A stretch of 64,000 nt of DNA from an uncultured Coriobacteriales bacterium (lineage in GTDB: Bacteria > Actinomycetota > Coriobacteriia > Coriobacteriales > UMGS124), in the NCBI GenBank assembly GCA_934636245.1, contig CAKUAI010000002.1, forward strand, positions 62,001-126,000. Reading direction: 5' to 3'. The position numbers and the translations under genes are program-made. The notes under the pieces are model-generated. The model was not told the origin of the DNA. It ran no database searches and saw only the letters and a list, made by a program, of their open reading frames with translations. This document shows, piece after piece, positions 9,497 through 18,301 of this stretch (the stretch's first letter is position 1; every line of letters begins with the position of its first letter).

Positions 9497-10840
9497 ATGC
9501 AGTCAACCAACCCTTATGACGACCTTCGGGTGCTCGTTGACCGCAGGGAGGGCATCAACCGCGAGCTTGCGCGCAACGGCGTGCGGTTTGGCATCTACAA
9601 GCACGGTGAGTTCATCGAGCAGCTCTTTCCCTACGACCCCATCCCCAGGGTTATTCCCGCCGAGGAGTTCGAGTTCCTCGAGCGCGGGCTCATCCAGCGT
9701 GTCGATGCGCTCAACGCCTTCCTGCGCGACATCTACTCTGAGAAGCAGATTGTGCGCGACGGCGTGATACCGGAGGACTTCATCTATTCCTCGAGCGGCT
9801 ATCTTCCCCAGGTCAACGAGATAGTCCCGCCGGGCGGCGTCTTTGCCCACATAGCCGGCGAGGATCTTGTCCAGGCCCAAGACGGCACCTGGTACGTGCT
9901 TGAGGACAACCTGCGAATCCCCTCGGGGGCGAGCTACCCGCTTATCGTACGCGATATCGAGCGCCAGGTGAGCCCCGAGATCTTCCGCGACCACGCCGTG
10001 CTCGACAACCGCGCCTATCCCGAGCTGCTTCGCGAGGCGATGGAGTTCGTGAGCTGCGAGGGCATCTCGGTGGTGCTTACGCCCGGGCGCTACAACGCCG
10101 CGTTTTTCGAGCACAGCTACCTTGCCGAGAAGATTGGCGCGAGCCTGGCGTTCCCCGACGACCTCGTGGTTGAGAACGAACGCCTGTACTTCATCGACTA
10201 CCTGGGCGACAAGCACCAGGTCGGAGTCGTGTACCGGCGCATCTCCGACGAGTACCTCGACCCCTTCTACTTCAATCCCGACTCGCTCATCGGTGTGCCG
10301 AATCTTCTGAGCGCCTACCGGGCGGGCAACGTGGCCCTCGTGAATGCGCCGGGCAACGGGGTGGCCGACGACAAGGGCATCTATTACTTTGTGCCGGCCA
10401 TGATCCATTACTACCTCAACGAGCAGCCCATTCTGCAGAACGCCCCCACCTACCTGCCGATGTATCCCGACGACATGGCGACGGTCATGGACAAGCTCGA
10501 GACGCTCGTGGTCAAGGACGTGGCCGAGGCGGGCGGCTACGGCGTTGTCTTCGCAAGCAAGCTCGACGCCGGGGAGCTTGCATCCCTTCGCAAGGCGATT
10601 CAAGACGAACCCAGGCGTTTCATCGCCCAAGAGGTGATCGACTTCAGGTCGCTTCCTGCTGTCGACGAGCAGGGCGAGCCCTGCAGGCGCATGGCCGACC
10701 TGCGCGCCTTCGTGCTCTCCGGCAAGGAGACGCGCGTGTGGCGCAGCGGCCTCACGCGGTTCTCGCGCGTCGAAGGCTCGATGATCGTCAACTCCTCGCA
10801 GGGTGGCGGCTTCAAAGACACCTGGATTCCCCAGCGCTGA
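9497..10840 (+). CDS. Circularly permuted ATP-grasp family protein
   Basis: 447 residues from the ATG at 9497, chosen because AGGAGG lies 7 bp upstream; the open frame extends 51 codons further with no family-like sequence. It matches the circularly permuted ATP-grasp family (the DUF404/DUF407 type): NGVRFGIYKHGEF near the start, LEDNLRIPSGASYPL near 137-151, and the C-terminal ATP-grasp part with AGGYGVVFASK and DLRAFVLSG. These proteins are predicted to form amide or peptide bonds using ATP. The next two genes, alpha-E and transglutaminase-like, are the classical partners, supporting a small peptide or protein modification pathway whose product is unknown. Confidence 0.9.
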   Translation: MQSTNPYDDLRVLVDRREGINRELARNGVRFGIYKHGEFIEQLFPYDPIPRVIPAEEFEFLERGLIQRVDALNAFLRDIYSEKQIVRDGVIPEDFIYSSSGYLPQVNEIVPPGGVFAHIAGEDLVQAQDGTWYVLEDNLRIPSGASYPLIVRDIERQVSPEIFRDHAVLDNRAYPELLREAMEFVSCEGISVVLTPGRYNAAFFEHSYLAEKIGASLAFPDDLVVENERLYFIDYLGDKHQVGVVYRRISDEYLDPFYFNPDSLIGVPNLLSAYRAGNVALVNAPGNGVADDKGIYYFVPAMIHYYLNEQPILQNAPTYLPMYPDDMATVMDKLETLVVKDVAEAGGYGVVFASKLDAGELASLRKAIQDEPRRFIAQEVIDFRSLPAVDEQGEPCRRMADLRAFVLSGKETRVWRSGLTRFSRVEGSMIVNSSQGGGFKDTWIPQR

Positions 10841-10854
10841 AAGGCATCAAACCC

Positions 10855-11583
10855 ATGGGCATTATCACTTTGAACAAGGTCGACGCCCTTTGGTGGCTCG
10901 GCCGTTACACCGAACGCGTCTTCACCACGCTGAGGGCCTTTCTGCCCTTTTACGACACCTGCCTCGACCATGACGCCGAGCGCTTCCGTGTGTTCAGCGA
11001 CGCGCTCGACCTGAATGCGGACGTGAGCGACCTGGAGTCGTTTCTCGAGGACTTCCTGTATGACAAGCGCAACGCCAACTCGGTATGCGCTGCCATGAAC
11101 GCGGCGTTCGACAACGCCGTCTTGCTGCGCCCCGAGGTGGGCACGCGGACGCTGGGCTACATCGAGCTCGCCATCAACCATCTGCGCGACTCGCGTGAGG
11201 CCGCCGAGAGGATGTCCGCCCTGCGCAGCGCCTGCGACGCGTTGCTGGCATTTTGGGGCTCCTTGGAGGACGGCAGCTCGTCGTCCGAGGTCAAGGCGTT
11301 CGTCATGGCGGGAAAGTACGTCGAGCGGATCGACCTGTACTCGCGGTTCAAGCGTCCTGAGGCCGATTTCCACGCCCCTGTCGTTCGTCTTGCCTTCAAC
11401 ATGCAGATTCTGCCCGAGCGCGCCCGGGCCCTGCTTTCGCCTGCGATTGCGGGTGCCGCCGATGTTTTGAAGCTGAGGGGGTATTCCGAGGAGCTTGTAG
11501 AACGTGTGCATGCCATTGCGCCGGTTCCCTGTCTTGACGAAGATGGCAACGTCATGTCGGCAACTACCGCCGTGGACGCGTAG
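10855..11583 (+). CDS. Alpha-E domain protein (DUF403 type)
   Basis: 242 residues from ATG 10855, with a GAAAGG site in the 14-bp gap after the ATP-grasp gene. The N-terminus GIITLNKVDALWWLGRYTER is the hallmark opening of the alpha-E family; the rest is all-alpha. Family members occur next to, or fused with, circularly permuted ATP-grasp proteins and are thought to work with them; no reaction is established. It sits between its two usual partners, so it is very likely the middle gene of one operon. Confidence 0.88.
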   Translation: MGIITLNKVDALWWLGRYTERVFTTLRAFLPFYDTCLDHDAERFRVFSDALDLNADVSDLESFLEDFLYDKRNANSVCAAMNAAFDNAVLLRPEVGTRTLGYIELAINHLRDSREAAERMSALRSACDALLAFWGSLEDGSSSSEVKAFVMAGKYVERIDLYSRFKRPEADFHAPVVRLAFNMQILPERARALLSPAIAGAADVLKLRGYSEELVERVHAIAPVPCLDEDGNVMSATTAVDA

Positions 11584-11635
11584 GGGGTGCACCGTGCGCT
11601 GTGCCGAACCTCGTCTCACGGCGTCCGGAGCAACC

Positions 11636-12430
11636 GTGAAGAAGCTCACCATCGATTACACGACGAGCCTGGAGTTTTCTGGGTCCGTCGTCGACCACCA
11701 CTTTCTCCTGAGGTGCCTGCCGCAGGAGAACGCCCAACAGCAGATACACAGCCTGACGCTCGGCATCTCGCCGACCCAGGCGTGGTATGTGCGCGAGACG
11801 GACAGCTTTTACAACCAGATTGTCGTGGGGCACCTGAGCGAGGCGCATTCCTCGTTTAGCTGGTCGGTGCACGCGATTGCCTTCGTCGACCAGTCGCGCC
11901 ATCGCCCCATGCCCTACAAGCCTCTGTATCGCTACCCGTCGAAGTTCACGCGTCCGGGCCCGGCCATCGAGGCGCTTGTCGAGGAGGCGCGCAGGGGCAT
12001 TGAGGGCAACCCGCGCGTGCAGACCCCGCTTGAGATGGCCGTCTATGTGATGAACCTGCTCTTCGAGAGGTTCAGCTATGTGCCGGGGGTCACAAACGTG
12101 CGCACGAGCGCTGAGGAGGCGCTTGCGGGTGGACGCGGCGTCTGCCAGGACTACGCCCACATCCTCATTGCCTGCTGTCGCCGTCTGGGCGTCATGGCGC
12201 GCTATGTGGCGGGGCTCCTCATCGGGGAGGGCGCCACGCATGCTTGGGTGGAGATCTACCAGGGCGGCACATGGTGGGAGATCGATCCCACGCACAACCG
12301 CGTGGTGAATGACGACTACGTTCGCATCTCAAACGGCCGGGACTATGCCGACTGCATGCTCGACGTGGGCGTGTTTCGCGGCGACGTCACCCAGAAGCAG
12401 ACCGTGCTTGCCAAGGTGTACGAGCAATAA
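11636..12430 (+). CDS. Transglutaminase-like cysteine protease family protein
   Basis: 264 residues from the GTG at 11636, which follows CCGGAG and gives the family-like start KKLTIDYTTSLEFSGSV; a GTG at 11594 with GGGGG upstream would add 14 residues. The transglutaminase core is visible: GRGVCQDYAHILIACCRRLG holds the catalytic Cys, GEGATHAWVEIYQGGTWWEIDPTHN the His and Asp. Members of this cluster type are predicted peptidases or amidotransferases acting on products of the ATP-grasp enzyme. It is the last gene of the operon, ending at a strong hairpin. Confidence 0.9.
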   Translation: MKKLTIDYTTSLEFSGSVVDHHFLLRCLPQENAQQQIHSLTLGISPTQAWYVRETDSFYNQIVVGHLSEAHSSFSWSVHAIAFVDQSRHRPMPYKPLYRYPSKFTRPGPAIEALVEEARRGIEGNPRVQTPLEMAVYVMNLLFERFSYVPGVTNVRTSAEEALAGGRGVCQDYAHILIACCRRLGVMARYVAGLLIGEGATHAWVEIYQGGTWWEIDPTHNRVVNDDYVRISNGRDYADCMLDVGVFRGDVTQKQTVLAKVYEQ

Positions 12431-12431
12431 G

Positions 12432-12475
12432 CAGCAAGCCCGTCCTTGATCGAGCGGCCAAGGACGGGCTTGCTG
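12432..12475. terminator. Bidirectional hairpin between convergent genes
   Basis: A perfect 17-bp stem: 12432-12448 (starting CAGCAAGCCCG) pairs with 12459-12475 across a 10-base loop. It lies between the plus-strand transglutaminase gene and the minus-strand S41-like gene. The T-tract is poor on both strands. Confidence 0.7.
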
Positions 12476-12536
12476 AGCTGGTAAGTTGTGTGCGTTGGCC
12501 GTGTGAGGGACGCTTTGGTGTGAGCTGCGCTGGCCC

Positions 12537-13505
12537 TTAACCCTCGAGCGTCTTTGCGAGCGCCTCTTCTGCCTGGCAGACGATGTCGGGCAGGATGCCG
12601 GCGCCGCGGATGCCCCTGCCTTGGGCGGCCTCGACGGTCTTGGTCATGGGATACGTGAAGACGAAACGGTCGCCGAAGGCAATCGTCACGGGGTTGGAGT
12701 AGTCGAGCGTGCCGCGCGTGGCCTGGCCCACCTGCGTTGTGCGCGGAGACTTCTTGGCGACGCTTGCGAGCCACTCGGCTGCGTCGGAGGTGCGCTCGCT
12801 CGTGAGCAGGAACACGCGCTGTCCGACCGGGGCAGCGGCAATGTCGAGCTGCGCGGGGGCAAGCGACTCCTCCACGAAGCCCTTGCCCATGCCGTCCTGC
12901 GCAGCCTGGAGGCCCTGGTCGAGCCAGGCGGTGGTGTCGCCGGCACCTTGGGCCTCAAGCAGGGCCTTGAGCTGGGTGAACTGAGCGATGCGGGCCTTGC
13001 ATGCGCCCGTGGAGTAGTTGGTGAGCACCTGCTGGGTGCCGATGAGCGCCTCCAGCGTCGTCGGCTCACCGAACAGCCAGTCGAGCAGGGGATAGGCCGC
13101 CTGCTCCACGCCTCCCGTGCAGTTGCGCACGTCGATGACGAGCGTCTTTGCCGTGCGCGCCTCATCTGCGTGCTCGGCCAGCAGGTCCGCCGCCTCGGTG
13201 GAGTCAAGGTTGCCGACGGTGAGGACGGCTGCCTCGCCCTGCGCCTCGAACGTGCAGGGGGCAGACTCGAGCAGGGCGTCGGCGCCCAGGCGCATGAGGC
13301 GCAGGTTGGGGTCGCTCAGGTGCGCAAGGCGCTCCTGCATCATCGCCTCGAGCAGGTCGTCGTCGAGAAGTCCCAGCTCATCGGCCTTTTTGAACAGCTT
13401 GTGCCATGCCTTGCCGGCGTGGTCGTCGCATTCGGGCATGCCGGCGTAGTCGTGGTCGAGGGCGATGAGAATCTGCGATGCGATGGTGCGGGGCTCGGGC
13501 GTCAT
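12537..13505 (-). CDS. S41 peptidase-like protein, probably non-catalytic
   Basis: 322 residues. The C-terminal two-thirds resembles the S41 (tail-specific/C-terminal processing) protease fold: LVIDVRNCTGG near 122-132 corresponds to the usual DlRxNxGG strand, and VFLLTSERTSDAAEWLA near 231-247 to the nucleophile helix. At the position where active members have Ser (TxSAAE) this protein has Asp241 (TSDAAE). The expected catalytic lysine further on is also not evident (VGQATRG). No PDZ domain or signal peptide is seen, so it is probably cytoplasmic. The next minus-strand gene upstream (13735-15078) is a paralogue with Glu at the same place. Confidence 0.65.
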   Translation of the reverse strand: MTPEPRTIASQILIALDHDYAGMPECDDHAGKAWHKLFKKADELGLLDDDLLEAMMQERLAHLSDPNLRLMRLGADALLESAPCTFEAQGEAAVLTVGNLDSTEAADLLAEHADEARTAKTLVIDVRNCTGGVEQAAYPLLDWLFGEPTTLEALIGTQQVLTNYSTGACKARIAQFTQLKALLEAQGAGDTTAWLDQGLQAAQDGMGKGFVEESLAPAQLDIAAAPVGQRVFLLTSERTSDAAEWLASVAKKSPRTTQVGQATRGTLDYSNPVTIAFGDRFVFTYPMTKTVEAAQGRGIRGAGILPDIVCQAEEALAKTLEG

Positions 13506-13647
13506 GGTGCAGGCCTTTCACTGGGGAGATGCACGTTTTTTTGCCTGCTATCCTACCCAAACGCCCCGTCTGTGGGTGTGCGCATGCCAAGCCCGCACCG
13601 CTTTACCACGTGTGGGACGGTTGGTCGCCGAGGTCAATGCCAACAAG

Positions 13648-13676
13648 CCGCGCAAGCATGCGGCATGCGTGCGCGG
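13648..13676 (-). terminator. Imperfect palindrome between the two S41-like genes
   Basis: CCGCGCaAGCATGC facing GCATGCgtGCGCGG, about 60 bp beyond the stop of the 13735-15078 gene on the minus strand. It may stop that transcript, but the T-tract is weak. The rest of this 229-bp gap shows nothing. Confidence 0.4.
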
Positions 13677-13734
13677 AAATCGCTGGCGGTTTTGAGCGCC
13701 GAGCCGGACCCACTTTCTGAAATTGCCAGTAGCC

Positions 13735-15078
13735 TTACGGCTCGAGCTTGAGCGCCGCTTCGAGAATCGTGTCGTGCGTGCATTCCTCAGGCGCGAAGGG
13801 CACATGCACGTCGAGCGGCAGTCCCGTGCGCTCGTAACCCTGCCCGTCGTGGTTTGCCTTCGTGCGGCTGATGGGGTAGGTGAACGAGCAGTCGATGCCT
13901 TCGAGCTCGCTGGTGAGGTAGTTGGCGTAGTCGACCCAGCCCTTGGTGGCGCGGCCTACCAGGCGCACGCGCTCCATCCCCATGACGGCCTGCGCCAGAC
14001 GCTCGGCACCCTCGCCCGTGTCGGAGTCGAGCAGGATGCAGGCCAGGCGCGGTGCGTTGGCGTTGGGTGTCACGCGCTCGTCGGTGAAGGGGGAGGGGAG
14101 GACCTCGGGCAGCTCGGCCATGCGCAGGCGCTCGGCCATGACGTGGGTGGTGCGCTTGCGGGCAAGCACCTCGTCGGCTTTTGCCTGGATGTCGGCGCAC
14201 AGCGCGTCGGCCATGCCGAGGCCGGCCTCATCGAGCGCGGGACGGGCGCGGTCGATGTTGGCGATGAGCGCGGCGGCGTTGTTCTTGGAGTAGACCGTGA
14301 AGAGCTCGACGTCGCCCACGACCTGCCGCGCGTCGATCTCGCTGTCCACGAGCAGGGGCAGAAGCGCCAGGTAGGAGGCGGGGTCCGCTGCACCGGTGCA
14401 ATGGCGCAGGTCGAGCACGAGCTTGCCCTTGCCTGTGGCGCCCTGCTTCGCAAGGGCGGCCGCAGCCTCGGATGCGGCCTGGGCTACCTTGTCGGCCTGC
14501 GCGAGATCGTCGATTCGCATGACGACGGCGCCGTCCTGCACGCGGGTCGTGAACTCGGGATCGGGTGTCTCCACGGGGTAGCGACGCAGGTCGAGGCGCA
14601 TGACGTGGCCGTCGCCGGGGAAGACGTCGATGTCGTCGAACATGCGCATAGCCAAGTCCCAGTCCTCGCGGTCCGTGCCTCGACCCCAGACGACGTCGGC
14701 TCCCATGTCCTTGAGCAGGAAGTCGATCCTGTTCATGCCTACGGCGACGATGCGCATGCCCGGAGCCAGGCGCGTCTCCTGCCGCGCTTCGGTCACATAG
14801 AGGAAGTTCTCATGACGCTTGACGCGAAAGCCCAGGTCATACTCCTGATAACTGCCGTCGTGGCAGGTGACCTTGCAGGTTTTGGCACCTGCGGTGGAGA
14901 GGTACTGGCGCGCGGCAAGCAGGAACTGGTCCACGTCGGCGTGGGCGTTGCGCGACGCTTTGGCCAGCGAGTTGCCGCAGGCCTCGGCGTTGCCGATGGA
15001 GCGCCTGCCGGGTGCGGCGTCCATGTGCAGCGTCTCGCAGATGGCGTTGTAGCCAGACAGGTAAAGGAAACCTCGCAT
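13735..15078 (-). CDS. S41 peptidase-like protein with PDZ-like segment, probably non-catalytic
   Basis: 447 residues from the ATG at 15078, which has GAAGGA upstream; the frame opens 14 codons earlier without a good site. A PDZ-like stretch (LAPGMRIVAVGMNRIDF near 104-120) precedes an S41-like core with LVLDLRHCTGA near 220-230 and LLDSDTGEGAERLA near 349-362. The residue aligning with the catalytic serine appears to be Glu356. The C-terminal region, with VGRATKGWVDY and TYPISRTKANHDG, matches that of the neighbouring S41-like gene, so the two are paralogues. There is no signal peptide. The substrate is unknown; a binding or scaffold role is possible. Confidence 0.65.
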   Translation of the reverse strand: MRGFLYLSGYNAICETLHMDAAPGRRSIGNAEACGNSLAKASRNAHADVDQFLLAARQYLSTAGAKTCKVTCHDGSYQEYDLGFRVKRHENFLYVTEARQETRLAPGMRIVAVGMNRIDFLLKDMGADVVWGRGTDREDWDLAMRMFDDIDVFPGDGHVMRLDLRRYPVETPDPEFTTRVQDGAVVMRIDDLAQADKVAQAASEAAAALAKQGATGKGKLVLDLRHCTGAADPASYLALLPLLVDSEIDARQVVGDVELFTVYSKNNAAALIANIDRARPALDEAGLGMADALCADIQAKADEVLARKRTTHVMAERLRMAELPEVLPSPFTDERVTPNANAPRLACILLDSDTGEGAERLAQAVMGMERVRLVGRATKGWVDYANYLTSELEGIDCSFTYPISRTKANHDGQGYERTGLPLDVHVPFAPEECTHDTILEAALKLEP

Positions 15079-15138
15079 TGTCAGTCCTTCCACGACGACT
15101 CGTTGAGCCTTGCAGGGCATCTTCTTGGTCTAAATTCG

Positions 15139-15263
15139 GGCATGTTTGCGTCTTAATGTCGGCAAGGCGATTACCCGCAGCGAGTGCGGTGACGTTACCG
15201 CAGGTAGATGAGGTGAGGCCTTGAGCCGTGCGTCTCGCTGTTCCAACAAGACGCAAACATGCC
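15139..15263 (+). repeat. Long inverted-repeat element, copy C1
   Basis: The arms GGCATGTTTGCGTCTT (15139-15154) and its exact complement (15248-15263) enclose 93 bp, followed by GGAGTTTTTT. Inside, CAGGTAGATGAGG lies at 15201-15213. A second element at 34721-34835 has matching arms and the same inner motif, in opposite orientation, with identical spacing (59 bp from the left ATG to the motif, 34 bp from the motif to the right arm), although the spacer sequence is largely different. Confidence 0.75.
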
Positions 15264-15293
15264 GGAGTTTTTTGCAATGTGGCGCCGCTGACA

Positions 15294-15333
15294 AAGCGGG
15301 GGCACCCCGAATATGTTTGGGGCGCCCCCGCTT
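15294..15333 (-). terminator. Terminator of the FAD reductase gene
   Basis: AAGCGGGGGCaCCCC (15294-15308) pairs with GGGGcGCCCCCGCTT (15319-15333) with a single mismatch, and TTTG follows on the minus strand. It lies 50 bp past the stop of the gene at 15385-17553. Together with element C1 it fills the 306-bp gap 15079-15384. Confidence 0.8.
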
Positions 15334-15384
15334 CAGTTGCGTTCATGCTACCTCAGGTGAGGAAGCATGTCTAACGTTTCGAGC

Positions 15385-17553
15385 CTAGAGCCCCAGGTAG
15401 GCAGCGGCGCTCTTGCCGGCGACGCGGCCGTTGGTGAGGGCCATGCCGATGGAGTTGCCGGCGGCAGGCGTGGAGTAGCCGGTGCCGTAGCGGCCGCCCA
15501 GGTCGGCGCCTGCGCAGTACAGGCCGGGGATGGGGTTGCCGTCGAGGTCCTCGACGTTGAGGTTCTTGTTGGCCATGACGCCCGACATGGTGACCATTGC
15601 GGGGCTCGAGCCGGTGCGGCCGCAGGAGCCGGAGAAGCCGTAGTAGAGCGGGCCCTCGATCGGGATCATCGCCTCGGCGTTCTTGCCGAACTCCGGGTCG
15701 CAGGTGTAGGTGCCGTCCTGGCAGGCGTAGCACAGGTCGTTGTAGTGGTTGACCGCGGCCACGAAGCCCTCGACGTCCTCGATGCCCAGGCCGGCGGCCA
15801 GGTTCTCGAGGCTGTCGGCCTTGTAGATGCCGCCGCCCATGCGCTCGGCGGTGGTCATGCCGGTGATCTTGATCTGGCTGTTGACCTCGCCGGTCTCGAT
15901 GTCGTACATCATGTCCATGATGTACTCGGGACGGCCGAAGTTGGGGCCGGTGTGCTCAAGGCCGCAGCTGGCGATGTGCTTGAGGTAGTCGCCGCCGATG
16001 ATGCCGTAGCAGGCGCCCGTCTTGCGCGAGCAGGCGTCGCCGGCAGCGGTGATGTTGCCCTCGTTGCAGAAGCGCTGCATGTTCTCGTCGAGCCACAGGT
16101 GGCAGTTGGCGCCCCAGGTGCCGGAGGGGCCGCCGCCCAGGGACATATGGCCGCGCGGGGAAGGATCGACGAAGCCGCCGGCCCAGCACAGCATCTTGAC
16201 GCCCGAACCGTCGCCGGCGCAGGCCATGCCGCCGCCGTTGAAGTCCTCCTTGAGGCCGCCGGTGCGCTCGTACTTCTCCTGGAGCTCGTTGAGCAGGGCC
16301 CAGCACATGTCGGCGTTCTGGATGTAGCCGCCGGCGCAGGAGATGACTGCCTTGCAGTTGAACTTGACGTAACGGTCGGCGTCGGCATCGTAGACGATGA
16401 CGCCGGTCACGGTGCCGTCCTCAGCCTGCACGACCTTGTAGCCCTTGTAGCCCAGGAACACCTGAGCGCCCAGGGTGTAGGCCTTGGCAAGGCATGCCAT
16501 CTGGACGTTGCCGATGATGGAGGAAGCGGCGACGCCGCCGTGGCCCTCGCGGCCGTGGAAGTGGCCCATCATCTGGATGGTGGTGGCCCAGGTCTTCGTG
16601 CCGGGGGCCTTGGGGTAACCGGTGTGGTCGAGGCACTGGTTGTTGTTGTCGTAGAAGGAGGCGCAGGCGTCATAGAGAGCCTGGTAGCCGGCCTGGTAGC
16701 CCTCCTCGGTCGTCTCGCAGTTGGGGTCGACGGCAAGCGAGGCCCAGTCGATGTCGGCGGTGAGCTCCTTGACCTTGTCGGCGTCGAACATGGCCTGGAC
16801 GATGATCTTGCCGTTGCGGGTCACGTCGTAGGTGTAGAAGGACTCGTCGATGTCCTGGGCGTAGGCGCCGCCCTCGGAGGAATACTCGTTGTTGGTGAGG
16901 GCCAGGTCGCTCACGAGCTGGTTGTACAGGTCGTGGCGCTCGGAGTCCTCGACGGCCTCCTTCATGCAGGCGAGCATGTTGTCGAGGCACTCGCCGGAGT
17001 TGTTGACGTAGGAGGCGACGATCTCCTGGCTCACGCGGCCGCCCGAGCGGGTCGTGAACTCGTTGATGACCTCACCGAGGTTGTACTCGGCAAAGCCGGC
17101 GTTCTTCACGAAGTCGGCGTTCCAGGCGGCAGCGTCCTCGCCGATGTACATGAGGTAGGTGCTCTTTTCGCACATGGCGACCTTTGCGCCAGCCTCGGCG
17201 AGGGCAAGCGTGGCCTGCGTGCCGGCATGGCCGCCACCGATGACGACGGCGTCGAAGTCGTTGATCTCCTCGGCGATCTCCACGTCGTCAGGCACGCCCA
17301 GCCAGTCGCCGGCGCCAGCGTAGCCGAAGGTGCGTCCCTCAGCGGCAGCTGCCTCGCGGGCCGCGGGGACGTCCTTGGGGGCACCCATGGGGCCAGGGCC
17401 ACCCTCGCCGCCGCCTTCGCCACCCTCGGGGGCACCCTCGCCCTCGGCGGGTGCCGGGGCCTCCTCAGCAAGGGCCGTGGAAGCGGCCAGGGCCAGCGCC
17501 ATGGCGCTGCCGGCGGCCACGAAGTTGCGACGGGTCATCTCGGTCTTACTCAT
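15385..17553 (-). CDS. Tat-exported FAD-binding (fumarate/flavin reductase-like) protein
   Basis: 722 residues from the ATG at 17553 (GGAG upstream); the open frame runs 32 codons further without a signal-like start. A twin-arginine signal, TRRNFVAAGSAMALALAAS, is followed by a Glu/Pro/Gly-rich tether (about residues 30-80). The FAD_binding_2 fold then begins with DFDAVVIGGGHAGTQATLAL and ends with GLYCAGADLGGRYGTG. This family reduces C=C bonds of organic acceptors (fumarate, urocanate, cinnamates) outside the membrane in gut Coriobacteriia. No heme or FMN domain is present, so it needs an external electron donor. It stands alone, divergent from a DtxR-type regulator. The acceptor is unknown. 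Confidence 0.88.
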   Translation of the reverse strand: MSKTEMTRRNFVAAGSAMALALAASTALAEEAPAPAEGEGAPEGGEGGGEGGPGPMGAPKDVPAAREAAAAEGRTFGYAGAGDWLGVPDDVEIAEEINDFDAVVIGGGHAGTQATLALAEAGAKVAMCEKSTYLMYIGEDAAAWNADFVKNAGFAEYNLGEVINEFTTRSGGRVSQEIVASYVNNSGECLDNMLACMKEAVEDSERHDLYNQLVSDLALTNNEYSSEGGAYAQDIDESFYTYDVTRNGKIIVQAMFDADKVKELTADIDWASLAVDPNCETTEEGYQAGYQALYDACASFYDNNNQCLDHTGYPKAPGTKTWATTIQMMGHFHGREGHGGVAASSIIGNVQMACLAKAYTLGAQVFLGYKGYKVVQAEDGTVTGVIVYDADADRYVKFNCKAVISCAGGYIQNADMCWALLNELQEKYERTGGLKEDFNGGGMACAGDGSGVKMLCWAGGFVDPSPRGHMSLGGGPSGTWGANCHLWLDENMQRFCNEGNITAAGDACSRKTGACYGIIGGDYLKHIASCGLEHTGPNFGRPEYIMDMMYDIETGEVNSQIKITGMTTAERMGGGIYKADSLENLAAGLGIEDVEGFVAAVNHYNDLCYACQDGTYTCDPEFGKNAEAMIPIEGPLYYGFSGSCGRTGSSPAMVTMSGVMANKNLNVEDLDGNPIPGLYCAGADLGGRYGTGYSTPAAGNSIGMALTNGRVAGKSAAAYLGL

Positions 17554-17656
17554 CAAGAGCTCCAATCCCAGTACGTTCCTGTAGATGCACGTCCACGCGC
17601 TATCGAGACGGCCGGCTGGTCGCCTTGTTGCGCACGAACTGGGTTTCACTCTATTG

Positions 17657-17674
17657 TTTTTGCACTGCCAAAAA
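17657..17674. promoter_or_regulatory. Palindromic operator candidate
   Basis: TTTTTG (17657-17662), CACTGC, CAAAAA (17669-17674) forms an 18-bp palindrome in the 221-bp divergent gap between the FAD reductase and the DtxR/MntR-type regulator. The AT-rich arms and overall size resemble operators of metal-dependent repressors. Control of either gene is inferred. Confidence 0.5.
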
Positions 17675-17695
17675 GGGTTATCCTTTGTGTATCAG

Positions 17696-17723
17696 TTGAT
17701 TCTTGCGAAACCGAGGGTATGAT
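17696..17723 (+). promoter_or_regulatory. Sigma-70-type promoter of the DtxR-family gene
   Basis: TTGATT (17696-17701) and TATGAT (17718-17723) with a 16-bp spacer, ending about 50 bp before the ATG at 17775. It lies just downstream of the 17657-17674 palindrome. Confidence 0.6.
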
Positions 17724-17774
17724 ATTGGCGTTTCTAGCTGCGTAAATATGCCATTGGTTAGAAAGGGGCCAGAA

Positions 17775-18248
17775 ATGACTGTGGAAGGGGCAATTGCGCT
17801 TACCCCTGCGCACGAGGACTACATTGAGGCAATCGTCGAACTCGAGGAGTCGCAGAACCATCCTGAGATTCGCTCGGTCGATATCGCCAATCTGTTGGGG
17901 GTTTCCAAGGCGAGCGTCAACAAGGCCGTCCAAACGCTGCGTGACGCGGACTTCATCGAGCAGGAGCGCTATGGTCGCATCACGCTGACCGATCATGGTC
18001 GCGCCTACGGTCGGGAGATTTGGGGGCGCCACAACATGCTGCGCCGCTTCCTTATCGATGACCTGGGTGTCGATCCTGAGCTCGCCGAGCAGGAGGCATG
18101 CGAGATGGAGCACACCGTCTCAAGCGAGACCATCGACCGCTGGAGCGCCTGGCTCGATCGCGTGCATGAGGCCCTCGCCCAGGCGGGTGCCGATGTCTCG
18201 GCCGCCTCGCAGACGCCTTGCGACAAAGGTGAAGCTGAGGACAACTAG
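17775..18248 (+). CDS. DtxR/MntR-family metal-dependent transcriptional regulator
   Basis: 157 residues from the ATG at 17775 behind GAAAGGGG. The N-terminal winged helix (TPAHEDYIEAIVELEE, then VDIANLLGVSKASVNKAVQTL) is followed by a dimerisation and metal-binding domain with GREIWGRHNMLRRFL and EQEACEMEHTVSSETID, which hold the usual His/Glu/Cys ligands. There is no SH3-like third domain, so it is of the short MntR-like type. Such proteins repress metal transport genes when Mn or Fe is bound. No transporter is adjacent; the divergent gene is a flavin reductase, so control of that gene or itself is possible. Confidence 0.88.
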   Translation: MTVEGAIALTPAHEDYIEAIVELEESQNHPEIRSVDIANLLGVSKASVNKAVQTLRDADFIEQERYGRITLTDHGRAYGREIWGRHNMLRRFLIDDLGVDPELAEQEACEMEHTVSSETIDRWSAWLDRVHEALAQAGADVSAASQTPCDKGEAEDN

Positions 18249-18301
18249 CGCACATAGGTTTGGAACACCGGGGGGATGTTTCGTATGCCTATGCCCACGC
18301 C

